Part shown: one piece after another, positions 53,633 through 61,343 of the stretch | Numbering within the stretch: the first letter of the stretch is position 1 | Layout of the letters: the number at the start of each line of letters is the position of its first letter | Assembly (NCBI GenBank): GCA_023416955.1 | Contig: JAEZGM010000021.1 | Coordinates: forward strand, 62,001 to 126,000 | DNA length: 64,000 nt | Direction of reading: 5' to 3' | Source: Bacillota bacterium | GTDB lineage: Bacteria; Bacillota; Clostridia; Oscillospirales; Acutalibacteraceae | Program-made: the position numbers and the translations under genes | Notes under the pieces: model-generated | Told to the model about the DNA's origin: nothing | Database searches by the model: none | What the model saw: the letters and a program-made list of their open reading frames with translations, nothing else

Positions 53633-54541
53633 ATGGACGCAATTACTGCAAGTCATCTTAGCAAATCGTATGACGGCGTTAATTTTGCGCTCAAGGATTT
53701 GAATCTGGACATTCCGCAGGGGACGGTTTTCGGCTTTCTTGGGCCAAACGGCGCGGGGAAAACAACGACGGTAAAGCTTTTGACAGGCTTGCTGAAGCCG
53801 ACGAATGGCGAATGTACCGTTTATGGCTTTTCTTCCCTGAAAAAATCCGTTGATGTACACCGTGTGTGCGGGGTGATGACGGAAAGCGCAAAAATGTATG
53901 GGCAGCTGACGGGTTTGGAAAATCTGGTCTTCTTTGCACAGGTTACCGGGATGGCGGACGCGGTGTGCGAGCAGCGCGCAAACGAGCTGCTCAAACAGCT
54001 GGATTTGTGGGATGCGCGCGACAAAAAGCTCAGCGCCTATTCTTCCGGCATGGCGCAGCGGCTTTCGCTGGCACGCGCCATGATTCACCGCCCGCCCGTG
54101 CTGTTTTTGGATGAGCCCACAAGCGGGCTTGACCCGGAATCTGCCCAGACGGTGAATGCACTGATTGCCGAGCTTGCGGGAAACGCCGGTACGACGGTGT
54201 TCCTTTGTACCCATCAGCTTCGTTATGCACAGGATCTCTGTTCCTCTTACGGAATTATGAACAAAGGGAGCCTTTTGGCCTCCGGGGGATTCCAGCAGCT
54301 GGCTGACCAGGCAGGCTGCCGTGTCAAAGCCGGATTCCGCTTGACGCAGGGGGAAACGCTTGAAGGTTTTGAATTGGTGGACGGCTGGTGGCAGACCGAC
54401 CTGTTAAGGGAGGACGAAATGCCCCCGCTGATAAAAAAGACGGTGGCGGACGGCCACAGTGTTTATGAGGCGCGGCTGATCAGACCAACATTGGAAGAGG
54501 TCTATTTTAAATATGTTGACAGTCAGGAGGCGCGACAGTGA
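53633..54541 (+). CDS. ABC transporter ATP-binding protein
   Basis: ATPase of 302 residues. Walker A is GPNGAGKTTT, signature YSSGMAQRLSLARAM, Walker B VLFLDEPTSGLDP, H-loop FLCTHQLRY. The C-terminal extension of about 85 residues is like that of NatA/CcmA-type exporters. AGGAG lies 10 nt upstream. It overlaps the permease gene by 4 nt (GTGA). It starts 38 nt after the hydrogenase gene on the same strand without a clear terminator, so it may be in the same transcript, although the functions look unrelated. Confidence 0.92.
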   Translation: MDAITASHLSKSYDGVNFALKDLNLDIPQGTVFGFLGPNGAGKTTTVKLLTGLLKPTNGECTVYGFSSLKKSVDVHRVCGVMTESAKMYGQLTGLENLVFFAQVTGMADAVCEQRANELLKQLDLWDARDKKLSAYSSGMAQRLSLARAMIHRPPVLFLDEPTSGLDPESAQTVNALIAELAGNAGTTVFLCTHQLRYAQDLCSSYGIMNKGSLLASGGFQQLADQAGCRVKAGFRLTQGETLEGFELVDGWWQTDLLREDEMPPLIKKTVADGHSVYEARLIRPTLEEVYFKYVDSQEARQ

Positions 54542-55335
54542 AATTGATTTCGTCGGCTGACAAAGCCATTGTAAAAAAGGACTTCGGGGAAGTTTGGAAC
54601 ACGAAGATGGCGCGCAACACGCTGATTATTGTACCGATTATCATGGTGGTTGTCCTGCCGCTTTTGTTTCTTGCCATGATTTATTTTATTCCGTCGGACC
54701 AGATGAACGGGACGGAGCAGATGATGAAGCTGCTCCCCGTGGAGGCGAAAAATTTCAATGAACAGCAGAGCATGTTTTATGTTCTGACGGCTTTCCTGTG
54801 CCCCATGCTGTTTTTAATGATTCCGATGATGAATTCTACGGTTTCGGCATCCTGCAGCTTTGTGGGTGAAAAGGAACGCGGAACGATAGAAACGCTTCTT
54901 CTCACGCCAATGAGCGTAAGACAGATTTTTCGCGCGAAAGTGCTGGGCTGTTTGGCAATATCATGGGCGTCGTCGGCTATTTCTTTTATCGCGTTGACAA
55001 TCGTTCTCGGCACCGGCGATGTGATGCTGAAGCTGCCGTTTTTCTTTAACTGGAACTGGGCGGTGCTTGTACTGCTTTTAGCGCCCGCGCTCACGGTGTT
55101 CGGCGTAATCTTTATGGTTTTGGTTTCTGGGAAAAGTAAAAGTTATATGGAAGCCGTTCAGACTTCGAGCTATATCGTACTGCCGATTGTACTGCTGTTT
55201 GTCGGGCAGTTTTCCGGTATGTTTCAGCTGAATGCGATTGCGCTTTTGATTATTGCGGTTGTAGTGCTGATTCTGGATGCCGTTCTGCTGTTTTTTGCCT
55301 CCCGCTCGTTTACGCCCGAAAAGCTGCTGCACTGA
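54538..55335 (+). CDS. ABC-2 type permease
   Basis: Membrane protein of 265 residues with six helices (TLIIVPIIMVVVLPLLFLAM, VLTAFLCPMLFLMIPMMNST, IALLIIAVVVLILDAVLLFF). The coupling loop is FVGEKERGTIETLLLTPMSV, the most conserved part of NatB-like permeases. GTG start with AGGAGG upstream, coupled to the ATPase gene. Exporter of unknown cargo, with NatAB sodium exporters as the nearest type by motif. Confidence 0.9.
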   Translation: MKLISSADKAIVKKDFGEVWNTKMARNTLIIVPIIMVVVLPLLFLAMIYFIPSDQMNGTEQMMKLLPVEAKNFNEQQSMFYVLTAFLCPMLFLMIPMMNSTVSASCSFVGEKERGTIETLLLTPMSVRQIFRAKVLGCLAISWASSAISFIALTIVLGTGDVMLKLPFFFNWNWAVLVLLLAPALTVFGVIFMVLVSGKSKSYMEAVQTSSYIVLPIVLLFVGQFSGMFQLNAIALLIIAVVVLILDAVLLFFASRSFTPEKLLH

Positions 55336-55341
55336 CATCAT

Positions 55342-55370
55342 TTGCGTTCGTCGGAAACTTGTATTATAAT
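55342..55370 (+). promoter_or_regulatory. Promoter of the PHP gene
   Basis: TTGCGT (55342-55347), 17-nt spacer, TATAAT (55365-55370), 69 nt before the start codon. Confidence 0.65.
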
Positions 55371-55438
55371 AGAATATGTAATACAGTAACGAGGCCTTGT
55401 TTGTGGATGAAATAAGGCCCGATATGGAAGGCGATTAA

Positions 55439-56266
55439 ATGGCTGCTGATTTGCACTGCCATACAAAGATGTCGGACGGCTCGGTAGCAATTGACGAACT
55501 GGTGCTTCTTGCGAAGCGGCAGAAGCTGCCTGTGATTTCCGTTACGGATCATGATACGCTTGCAGGGTCTGTCCGCGCGAAAATCTGTGGGGACAGAAAC
55601 GGCGTCGAGGTGATTCCCGGTGTTGAATTTTCCAGTATTGACCCTGCAACGGGGCGCAGAGCGCATGTTTTGTGCTATTTTTATCAGTACCCCGATCGGC
55701 TGGAAGGGCTGTGCAAACGCACAACCGACAGCCGAAAACAGGCCGCTTCGGTCATGATTCAGAAAGTAATGCGGATTTATCCGGTTACGGCGGAAATGAT
55801 TCTGCGCAGGGCGCACGGAAGTACGAACGTTTATAAACAGCATATTATGCACGCGCTGATTGACGCGGGTGTTACGGATGAATTCTTTGGCTCGGTGTTC
55901 CAAAAGCTGTTTCACCCGAAAACCGGTCTGGCGTATTGCCCGGTCGATTATCCCGATGTGCATGAGGTGATCAGGCTGGCACACGAAGCCGGCGGCATCG
56001 TTGTTCTGGCGCATCCCGGCGTTTATGACAGTTATGATTTGCTGGAACAGCTTGCCGCGGATCATGAGATTGAGGGCGTTGAAGTTTGGCACCCGCGTAA
56101 CCACCCCGGCGACGAGGAAAGGCTTACGGCGGTTGCGCGAAAATATGGATTGGTCATGACCGGAGGCACGGATTTCCACGGTATGTACACAAAAGTGACA
56201 GCACCGATCGGAACCTGTGTAACACCGGACGACCAGTTGGAAGCACTGAAAAAATGCAGGACATAA
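55439..56266 (+). CDS. PHP-domain phosphoesterase (YciV/RNase AM type)
   Basis: Metal-dependent phosphoesterase of 275 residues. PHP motifs appear in order: DLHCHTKMSDGS (residues 4-15), ISVTDHDTLAGS, VIPGVEFSS, GIVVLAHPG and GGTDFHG. All metal-binding His/Asp residues are present. Homologues degrade 3',5'-bisphosphonucleotides and short RNA 5' ends. GGAAGGCG lies before the ATG. It precedes a TSCPD protein by 40 nt. Confidence 0.9.
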   Translation: MAADLHCHTKMSDGSVAIDELVLLAKRQKLPVISVTDHDTLAGSVRAKICGDRNGVEVIPGVEFSSIDPATGRRAHVLCYFYQYPDRLEGLCKRTTDSRKQAASVMIQKVMRIYPVTAEMILRRAHGSTNVYKQHIMHALIDAGVTDEFFGSVFQKLFHPKTGLAYCPVDYPDVHEVIRLAHEAGGIVVLAHPGVYDSYDLLEQLAADHEIEGVEVWHPRNHPGDEERLTAVARKYGLVMTGGTDFHGMYTKVTAPIGTCVTPDDQLEALKKCRT

Positions 56267-56306
56267 GAATTAGCGGATTTTCGTTTAAAAATCGGAGGAA
56301 TTTCAT

Positions 56307-56567
56307 TTGGAATATAAATATCGCACAAAGGGTACATGCGCGTCTGAGGTCATTGTGAATCTGGACGGCGACACCGTCACATCGGTTCGGTTTGTCGGCG
56401 GCTGCAACGGCAATACCCAGGGAATCGGCGCTCTCGTCAAAGGGATGAAGGTTTCGGAAGTCATTGCGCGCTGCAAGGGAATACACTGCGGCGTACGGCC
56501 GACCTCCTGCCCCGATCAGCTTGCTTATGCACTGCAGCAGGCATTGGAGTCGCAACCGCAAAGATAA
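56307..56567 (+). CDS. TSCPD-domain protein (TIGR03905 type)
   Basis: Protein of 86 residues. It has the family pattern: YRTKGTCASEVIVNLDGDTV, FVGGCNGNTQGIGALVKGMK and CGVRPTSCPDQLAYAL, which contains the name-giving TSCPD. Four conserved cysteines suggest metal or cluster binding. Related domains occur at the C-terminus of adenosylcobalamin-dependent ribonucleotide reductases. The stand-alone form is common in Clostridia and uncharacterised. TTG start with a CGGAGG ribosome site 7 nt upstream. A terminator follows at once. Confidence 0.92.
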   Translation: MEYKYRTKGTCASEVIVNLDGDTVTSVRFVGGCNGNTQGIGALVKGMKVSEVIARCKGIHCGVRPTSCPDQLAYALQQALESQPQR

Positions 56568-56571
56568 GAGG

Positions 56572-56602
56572 AAGGGCTGCGAGAAACTCGCAGCCCTTTT
56601 TG
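56572..56602. terminator. Bidirectional terminator
   Basis: AAGGGCTGCGAG (56572-56583), 3-nt loop, CTCGCAGCCCTT (56587-56598), then TTTT. It serves the TSCPD gene and the convergent small peptide gene. Confidence 0.9.
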
Positions 56603-56605
56603 TAA

Positions 56606-56728
56606 TTAGCAGCGGTCGTTATCTCTGCAGCCATCATTGTTACCGCAGCAGCAGAACAGAATGATGATAATAAAGATGATCCACCAGCAGCCGTTACCGC
56701 CGAATCCGCCAAAACCATTGTTACACAT
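56606..56728 (-). CDS. 40-residue Gly/Cys-rich membrane peptide
   Basis: Very small gene, 40 residues. The start is MCNNGFGGFGGNGCWW, then a hydrophobic run IIFIIIILF, a CCCG motif, and a polar tail NNDGCRDNDRC. Six to seven cysteines and a single short membrane helix are visible. An excellent AAAGGAGG ribosome site lies 8 nt before ATG, and a perfect terminator follows the stop at 56606, so it is very probably real. The GFGG start plus isoleucine-rich helix resembles the YjcZ-type small peptides of Firmicutes, some of which are sporulation associated, but the cysteine content is unusual. Function unknown. Confidence 0.75.
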   Translation of the reverse strand: MCNNGFGGFGGNGCWWIIFIIIILFCCCGNNDGCRDNDRC

Positions 56729-56954
56729 AATTGTTTGCCTCCTTTCGGTTTACAATACATAATATTGCAGACGCATATATCGTGTTACAATTTTTTCTTC
56801 AGCTTTTTCAGAAACAATAATCTGCATTTTTTTCGATTAATACGGGACGAATAGTTCGAATATATAATATGATGAAAGTCACAGCTTGCAAGGCCTTGCT
56901 TATAAAAAAGGGGAAGGACTTTGCAATTCATGGGCAAGGTTTAGGAGGAAAGAT

Positions 56955-57452
56955 ATGCTTTGTGAATCCTGCGGTAAAAACCCGGCTGCTATACGTGTGA
57001 AAACAATTATAAACGGCGAATTGACCGATTACTCGCTGTGCGCGTCCTGTGCGCAGAAATTGGGGTATGCGGGACTGCTGACCGGCTTTAGCCGCGGTGC
57101 AGGGAGCTTTCTGACCGGATTTCAAACCGAATCCGCTGTGCACGAAGAACCGCTTCGCTGCAGCTGCTGCGGTTCCGCTTTTGACGATATTGCGCGCAGC
57201 GGAAAAGTTGGTTGCGCCGAATGCTACCACACGTTCGCCAATCAGCTGCAGCAGATTGTACAGCGTATTTACGGCAATGCGAAGCACCGCGGAAAAGTGC
57301 CCGGGGGCGAGCTTTTGCCGCTTATTCCCAAAAATCAGCTGAGTGTGATGCGCAGCGAGCTGAGGGAAGCGATTGATTCAGAAAATTATGAGCATGCTGC
57401 GGAACTGCGCGACCGTATCCGCCTGTTAGAAGGAGATGCGCGTCATGAATAA
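56955..57452 (+). CDS. mcsA: McsA-like zinc-finger protein with UVR motif
   Basis: Protein of 165 residues. Two zinc-binding CxxC pairs near the N-terminus (MLCESCGKN, SLCASCAQK), then two more (RCSCCGSAF, VGCAECYHTF), and the C-terminal UVR motif (SELREAIDSENYEHAAELRD). McsA activates the protein-arginine kinase McsB and binds it. ATG 56955 has GGAGG upstream; the frame is open 23 codons earlier. It overlaps the mcsB-like gene by 8 nt. No ctsR gene precedes it, and no clpC follows the pair in the window, unlike in Bacillus. Confidence 0.92.
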   Translation: MLCESCGKNPAAIRVKTIINGELTDYSLCASCAQKLGYAGLLTGFSRGAGSFLTGFQTESAVHEEPLRCSCCGSAFDDIARSGKVGCAECYHTFANQLQQIVQRIYGNAKHRGKVPGGELLPLIPKNQLSVMRSELREAIDSENYEHAAELRDRIRLLEGDARHE

Positions 57453-58467
57453 ATGGTATGAGCAGGGCGGGCCCGACAGCGATGCGGTGGTCAGCAATGG
57501 AATTTGTTTAAGCCGTAATTTAAGAGAATATCCTTTCCCGGTCAGAATGAAACGCCTCGATTGTGCCGCCGTGACAAAATTGGTTCTGAACGCGGCTGCA
57601 AATGCCGGCGACCGGGTGCTTTCCCAATTACGGTTTCTTGATCTGGCACAGATGTCGGACGAAGAAAATGTTTCACTCGTGGAGCGTCAAATGGCAAGCC
57701 CGGAACTTATTTTCGAGCCGGAAGGGCGCGGACTGCTGTTTTCGGAAGATGAGTCCGTCAGTATTTTGCTGAATGCGGAAAATCATGTCCAACTGAGAGT
57801 GAACGCCGCCGGTCTGAACCTCGAAGGGGCGTACCGTTCGGCGGACGAACTGGATTCATTTCTTGATAAGACCCTGCATTTTGCTTTTGACGAGTCGCTG
57901 GGCTACCTGACGCAAAACCCGGCCAACTTGGGTACCGGGCTGTGCGCTTCGCTTGTACTGCATTTGCCCGCGCTCAAGGAAAGCGGCAGTACGGCGCACC
58001 TTTCCGCCAGCCTTCTCCGCCTCGGTATCACACTGCGTGCTTTTGGCGGAGCGGGCGCCGAGCCCGGAGGCGCGTTTTTTCAGCTGTCAAACCGAATGTC
58101 GCTCGGCCTTTCTGAGCAGGAGGCAATCTCGAATCTGCGTACCCTTGCCATGCAGATTATCGTGCAGGAGCGCGCCGCAAGGGAGGAGCTGGCGGAAAAA
58201 ATTGAAATACAGGATATGGTGCTGCGTTCGCTGGGCATTCTTAAAAGTGCACGGATCTTGCCGGATGACGAGTTTATGCAGCTGATTTCAAACGTGCGTT
58301 TCGGCGTGTTCGCCGGAATTCTGCCCGATCTCGATTATAAATTGCTTGATAAGCTTGCGGTTGAGCTGCAGCCGGCGACTTTAATGGCCTTCAGCGGGAA
58401 AACGCTGAAAACCGCCGAACGAAATGCGGCTCGCTCCCGCATGGTGCAGGAAGTTTTGAATCATTGA
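57445..58467 (+). CDS. mcsB: McsB-like protein-arginine kinase homologue, active site degenerate
   Basis: Protein of 340 residues with the phosphagen-kinase fold of McsB. Alignment by eye to Bacillus McsB is clear over its length (GYLTQNPANLGTGL, FQLSNRMSLGLSEQEAI, IQEREARREEL-like VQERAAREELAEK). However, nucleotide-binding residues differ. The SSRIRLARN motif reads SNGICLSRN (residues 17-25). NEEDHIR reads NAENHVQ (110-116). TGLRAS reads TGLCAS (C167). YGEGSEA reads GGAGAEP. Loss of at least four arginines or acidic residues suggests a kinase with little or no activity, perhaps a pseudokinase or an adaptor (inference). ATG 57445 has AAGGAG upstream. Operon: mcsA before, helical protein gene after (14-nt gap). 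Confidence 0.85.
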   Translation: MNKWYEQGGPDSDAVVSNGICLSRNLREYPFPVRMKRLDCAAVTKLVLNAAANAGDRVLSQLRFLDLAQMSDEENVSLVERQMASPELIFEPEGRGLLFSEDESVSILLNAENHVQLRVNAAGLNLEGAYRSADELDSFLDKTLHFAFDESLGYLTQNPANLGTGLCASLVLHLPALKESGSTAHLSASLLRLGITLRAFGGAGAEPGGAFFQLSNRMSLGLSEQEAISNLRTLAMQIIVQERAAREELAEKIEIQDMVLRSLGILKSARILPDDEFMQLISNVRFGVFAGILPDLDYKLLDKLAVELQPATLMAFSGKTLKTAERNAARSRMVQEVLNH

Positions 58468-58481
58468 TTTGGTGAAGGACG

Positions 58482-59153
58482 GTGAGAGCATTGGAATTGA
58501 ACGGAATTGCAAATGACGATTTGGCGGCTGCGCTCTTTCAGCTGTTGGGCGAGCCGGTTCCGTACAGATTATCTTTGGAGTCTGAAGCGGCGTGCCTTGA
58601 AAGCGAGATTGGCGACAGGCAGAAGCTGCTGCTGAAAATTATTGCGCTTTGTGCTCCTCAGGAAACGCCCAAACAGCTTTATCTTACCGAAAAGGCTTAC
58701 AGTTGGCTTGGCAAGGAATATTACGAGGAGGCAGCCCAGACAGCCGGCGCGTATTTGCACACGGAAGGCTGGAAGGAACTGCCCGGCTATACGAAGGAGG
58801 AGGACGGGATTCCCGTCAACCATGCAGCCGCAACCCGTGCTTCGATTCTTGCCGATCTGGCAAGGGCGCAGGAAGGCTTGGGCAGGGTGGACGCCGCGCT
58901 GGCAAACTGCATGGAAGCTTACCGCATCATGCCGCACAGCGCGATGTACGCCATTAAAGCCGCCGATGTGCTTTTGAGGCTACGCGGGAGAGAAGAAGCG
59001 CTTCAATTTTTGTTACAGCAAAAGAAGAGTAAATATTATACCCCGGTTAAATATACGGATGTGCAGGGTGTAACTCGCCGCAACGATTTGTTCCGGCAGC
59101 TCTTGGACGCGCACATCCTGAAGCTTCAGCAAAAGGAACCGACGGACTGGTAA
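58482..59153 (+). CDS. Helical (TPR-like) protein, unknown
   Basis: Protein of 223 residues, cytoplasmic, almost entirely helical. The region 75-180 has repeat-like helices (AYSWLGKEYYEEAAQTAG, RASILADLARAQEGLGRVDA, ALANCMEAYRIMPHSAMYA) that look like tetratricopeptide repeats. It starts 14 nt after the mcsB-like gene, so it is co-transcribed. In this position Bacillus has clpC, so it may be a clade-specific partner of the Mcs proteins. GTG 58482 is assumed; TTG 58491 is an alternative. Not recognised as a known family. Confidence 0.75.
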   Translation: MRALELNGIANDDLAAALFQLLGEPVPYRLSLESEAACLESEIGDRQKLLLKIIALCAPQETPKQLYLTEKAYSWLGKEYYEEAAQTAGAYLHTEGWKELPGYTKEEDGIPVNHAAATRASILADLARAQEGLGRVDAALANCMEAYRIMPHSAMYAIKAADVLLRLRGREEALQFLLQQKKSKYYTPVKYTDVQGVTRRNDLFRQLLDAHILKLQQKEPTDW

Positions 59154-59157
59154 AAAA

Positions 59158-59201
59158 GGGTAGGCCTCAAAATGAATGAAAATTCATTTTGAGGCCTACC
59201 C
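59158..59201 (+). terminator. 20-bp perfect terminator hairpin
   Basis: GGGTAGGCCTCAAAATGAAT (59158-59177), GAAA loop, ATTCATTTTGAGGCCTACCC (59182-59201). It ends the mcs operon. Confidence 0.85.
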
Positions 59202-59206
59202 TTCAC

Positions 59207-59285
59207 AAAAAATTGCTTGTGGGTCAGAATTAGACCCGCATTTTGTATTGATCTTCGCAAAGATCAATACAAAAACGCAATTTTT
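59207..59285. repeat. Palindromic repeat C, copy 2, with inserted hairpin
   Basis: Outer stem AAAAATTGC (59208-59216) with GCAATTTTT (59277-59285). Inside lie two hairpins: TGTGGGTC/GACCCGCA (59218-59240) and a perfect 15-bp stem TTTTGTATTGATCTT (59241-59255) with AAGATCAATACAAAA (59260-59274). The outer stem and first hairpin correspond to the repeat at 44888-44930; the second hairpin is extra. Confidence 0.7.
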
Positions 59286-59307
59286 CTGAGTTGGCTGGTA
59301 TATTTAT

Positions 59308-60405
59308 TCATTTCGCTCTGTATTCCGCCAGCAGCAGGTCGACCATTCTACCGTAGCTTTTCACGCCGTCTTCCTGCCGGTTTGCTTTCAGGTAGCTGTC
59401 GTTGACCGCGGACGAAACCTGTGCGACGGGCCCCTCAAATTGCTTCCAGTAAGCCGAGTTGGCGTTCAAGTCGCGCTGCACCCCCTCGCTCAGCCGGGCG
59501 TATACCTGCCCGGCGGCATCACGGTCGGTGTCGTACAGGGCGTTTGACGCATAAATAAAGGCAAGCATTTTACCGGAATATTCAAAGTCGGGGTTTCCGC
59601 TATTTTCACAAATTAGGTAGCCGATAAAGTTTGCCTCGTCCTCGCGCATATATCCGCGCAGGTGGGAAAGCTCGTGACCCATCGTGACTGGAATGGAGTA
59701 TTCCGGAATGTTATCGTTCACATTGGCTTCAAAGGTGAACGGGAAAAATATACCCGTGATGTTGGCGTGTGACATCAGGCGGGAAGCGAGTACGGGCTTC
59801 GGAGCCCCGTATCCCGCGCGCAGAAGCGGGTACTGTATATGAATTTTATCATAAGCGGCTTCGGCTTCTTTTGCGGTCTGCGTAAAATTCGGGTTGCTGA
59901 GCTTCATCACACCGTTTTGATCGATCTTTACCTTGGTTCGAAACGCGTTGACCTCGTCAGCAAGCGAATTGCACAGTGCAGTCAGTTCGGCTTTTGAAGA
60001 GGGCTGAATTTGAAGGCCGCTTGTCTGTGCAAAAGTATAGCGGTTGTAGTTGATGCCGCATGAGATTACAAAAAGAAAATAAACGACGCCGGCGGCACAA
60101 ATCAAATTGATGAAACCCTTTACAGCCGCCGCCCCGCGGTTCGGTCTGCGCCTGATCAGCCGGATGACAAAGCGGATCAGGAAAAACAAAGCCAACAGTG
60201 GGAGCGTGTAAACAATGAATTCCGCAATGGAAAACGGAACCAGCGATGTCACAAAGTTGACGGAGAGGGACAGCACGGGGTAAATATGATTTGCATACCA
60301 TTCGGAAAATGCGGGAAAATATGTAGATATAACGCTCAGTGCAAGTGCCGCAGGTGCGAAGAGCAAAAGCCAGAGGCGCTTGAGCCGAAGTGCTTTTTTC
60401 AAGGA
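59308..60405 (-). CDS. DUF3810-type membrane metallopeptidase-like protein
   Basis: Protein of 365 residues. Three membrane segments lie in the first 120 residues (LWLLLFAPAALALSVI, IVYTLPLLALFFLIRFVI, NLICAAGVVYFLFVISCG), followed by a soluble domain. That domain holds the zinc-protease motif HELSH in VTMGHELSHLRGY, with a downstream EDEANFIGYL that provides the third ligand. The pattern matches the uncharacterised DUF3810 family of putative membrane metallopeptidases. TTG 60405 (GGAG 8 nt upstream) is preferred to the ATG at 60453. It is convergent with the mcs operon. Substrate unknown. Confidence 0.88.
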   Translation of the reverse strand, partial: SLKKALRLKRLWLLLFAPAALALSVISTYFPAFSEWYANHIYPVLSLSVNFVTSLVPFSIAEFIVYTLPLLALFFLIRFVIRLIRRRPNRGAAAVKGFINLICAAGVVYFLFVISCGINYNRYTFAQTSGLQIQPSSKAELTALCNSLADEVNAFRTKVKIDQNGVMKLSNPNFTQTAKEAEAAYDKIHIQYPLLRAGYGAPKPVLASRLMSHANITGIFFPFTFEANVNDNIPEYSIPVTMGHELSHLRGYMREDEANFIGYLICENSGNPDFEYSGKMLAFIYASNALYDTDRDAAGQVYARLSEGVQRDLNANSAYWKQFEGPVAQVSSAVNDSYLKANRQEDGVKSYGRMVDLLLAEYRAK

Positions 60406-60672
60406 ATCATCTCCAGATTCAACAATATACAGGATATTGTTCTTAAAAAGCAAAGATACCCTGTTTCTACTAAAATTCAGCTGCCCTTGTCAGGCACAGT
60501 TTTATCCTTTACAAATAAGTCCCGACTATATTGTAGAATATTGTCCGCTGTCCGTCAATTACTTAAATGTTGCCAGAGCCGGAAACCAACGGATTATTTT
60601 GCATAAGCCGTTGCCCGTTCATAGAAAAAATGGTATTATATATTTTTAGAACATATAAAAGGAGGTGGCCGT

Positions 60673-61164
60673 ATGCAGTTCTATCTTCGGCAGGGCACGG
60701 ACCCGGATGCATTGTTTTCTGTTATGGAACCATCCGGCCAGCTTGTCTACCGGGTGAAAGGCGATTCGCTTTCCATTGGGGGCAAGTTTTATCTGCTGGA
60801 CAGCGCGGGAAAAGAAGCCGCCCGTATTTTCAGCGTCGGCGTGACCGCGATATCCAAATACGCGATTCAGGTCGGGGACAAAGAACGTGCCCGCGTGACC
60901 TGGAATTTTAACGCGAAACGCGAGCAGGTGAAAATTAAGGGCGTACACTGGCGCTTTCGCGGGGATCTTGCCGCGCGTTCCTATGATATTCTCGATATCG
61001 ATTCATCAGTCGTCATGACGCATGGCCGCTGCTGGAATAAAATTGGGGATTGCTACGCGGTTCAGGTTACCAACGAGTCGGACGCGCTGTTGTGCCTGTG
61101 TCTTGCCGTGATTCTGGACAGCACTGTAATAGGCGGCACCGCAGCCCCTGTTCCCGCCGGCTGA
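60673..61164 (+). CDS. LURP-one-related / tubby-like protein
   Basis: Protein of 163 residues with the tubby-like beta-barrel pattern of LURP-one-related proteins. Repeated beta-strand segments are DALFSVMEPSGQLVYRVKG, LSIGGKFYLLDSAGKEAARI, RVTWNFNAKREQVKIKGVHW and YDILDIDSSVVMTHGRCW, and a hydrophobic C-terminal helix LCLCLAVILDSTVIGG could be membrane-associated. Bacterial members have no known function; plant and animal relatives bind lipids. AAGGAGG lies 7 nt before the ATG. Single gene between DUF3810 and valS. Confidence 0.82.
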   Translation: MQFYLRQGTDPDALFSVMEPSGQLVYRVKGDSLSIGGKFYLLDSAGKEAARIFSVGVTAISKYAIQVGDKERARVTWNFNAKREQVKIKGVHWRFRGDLAARSYDILDIDSSVVMTHGRCWNKIGDCYAVQVTNESDALLCLCLAVILDSTVIGGTAAPVPAG

Positions 61165-61189
61165 TAATTCTGCGGGGGAGGAAAATAAT

Positions 61190-61218
61190 TTGACAAATGA
61201 TTCCTCCAATGTCATACT
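61190..61218 (+). promoter_or_regulatory. Probable valS promoter
   Basis: TTGACA (61190-61195), 17-nt spacer, CATACT (61213-61218). The leader to the start is about 118 nt. It has no recognisable T-box core. Confidence 0.6.
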
Positions 61219-61343
61219 TAAAAAATATTACGTTAGAGCATGTATGCAAACAGGAAACAGACTGGACTTTGGAGTTTGCTTACGCGCTCTATGCTCCGCT
61301 TTTCTTGATTTTTACAGCAGCTTGAGATACAGGAGGACAAACT

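Noticed and set aside
61165..61343. T-box riboswitch before valS
   Set aside because: The leader of about 118 nt after the promoter has no T-box core (no AGGGTGGNACCGCG) and no terminator hairpin.
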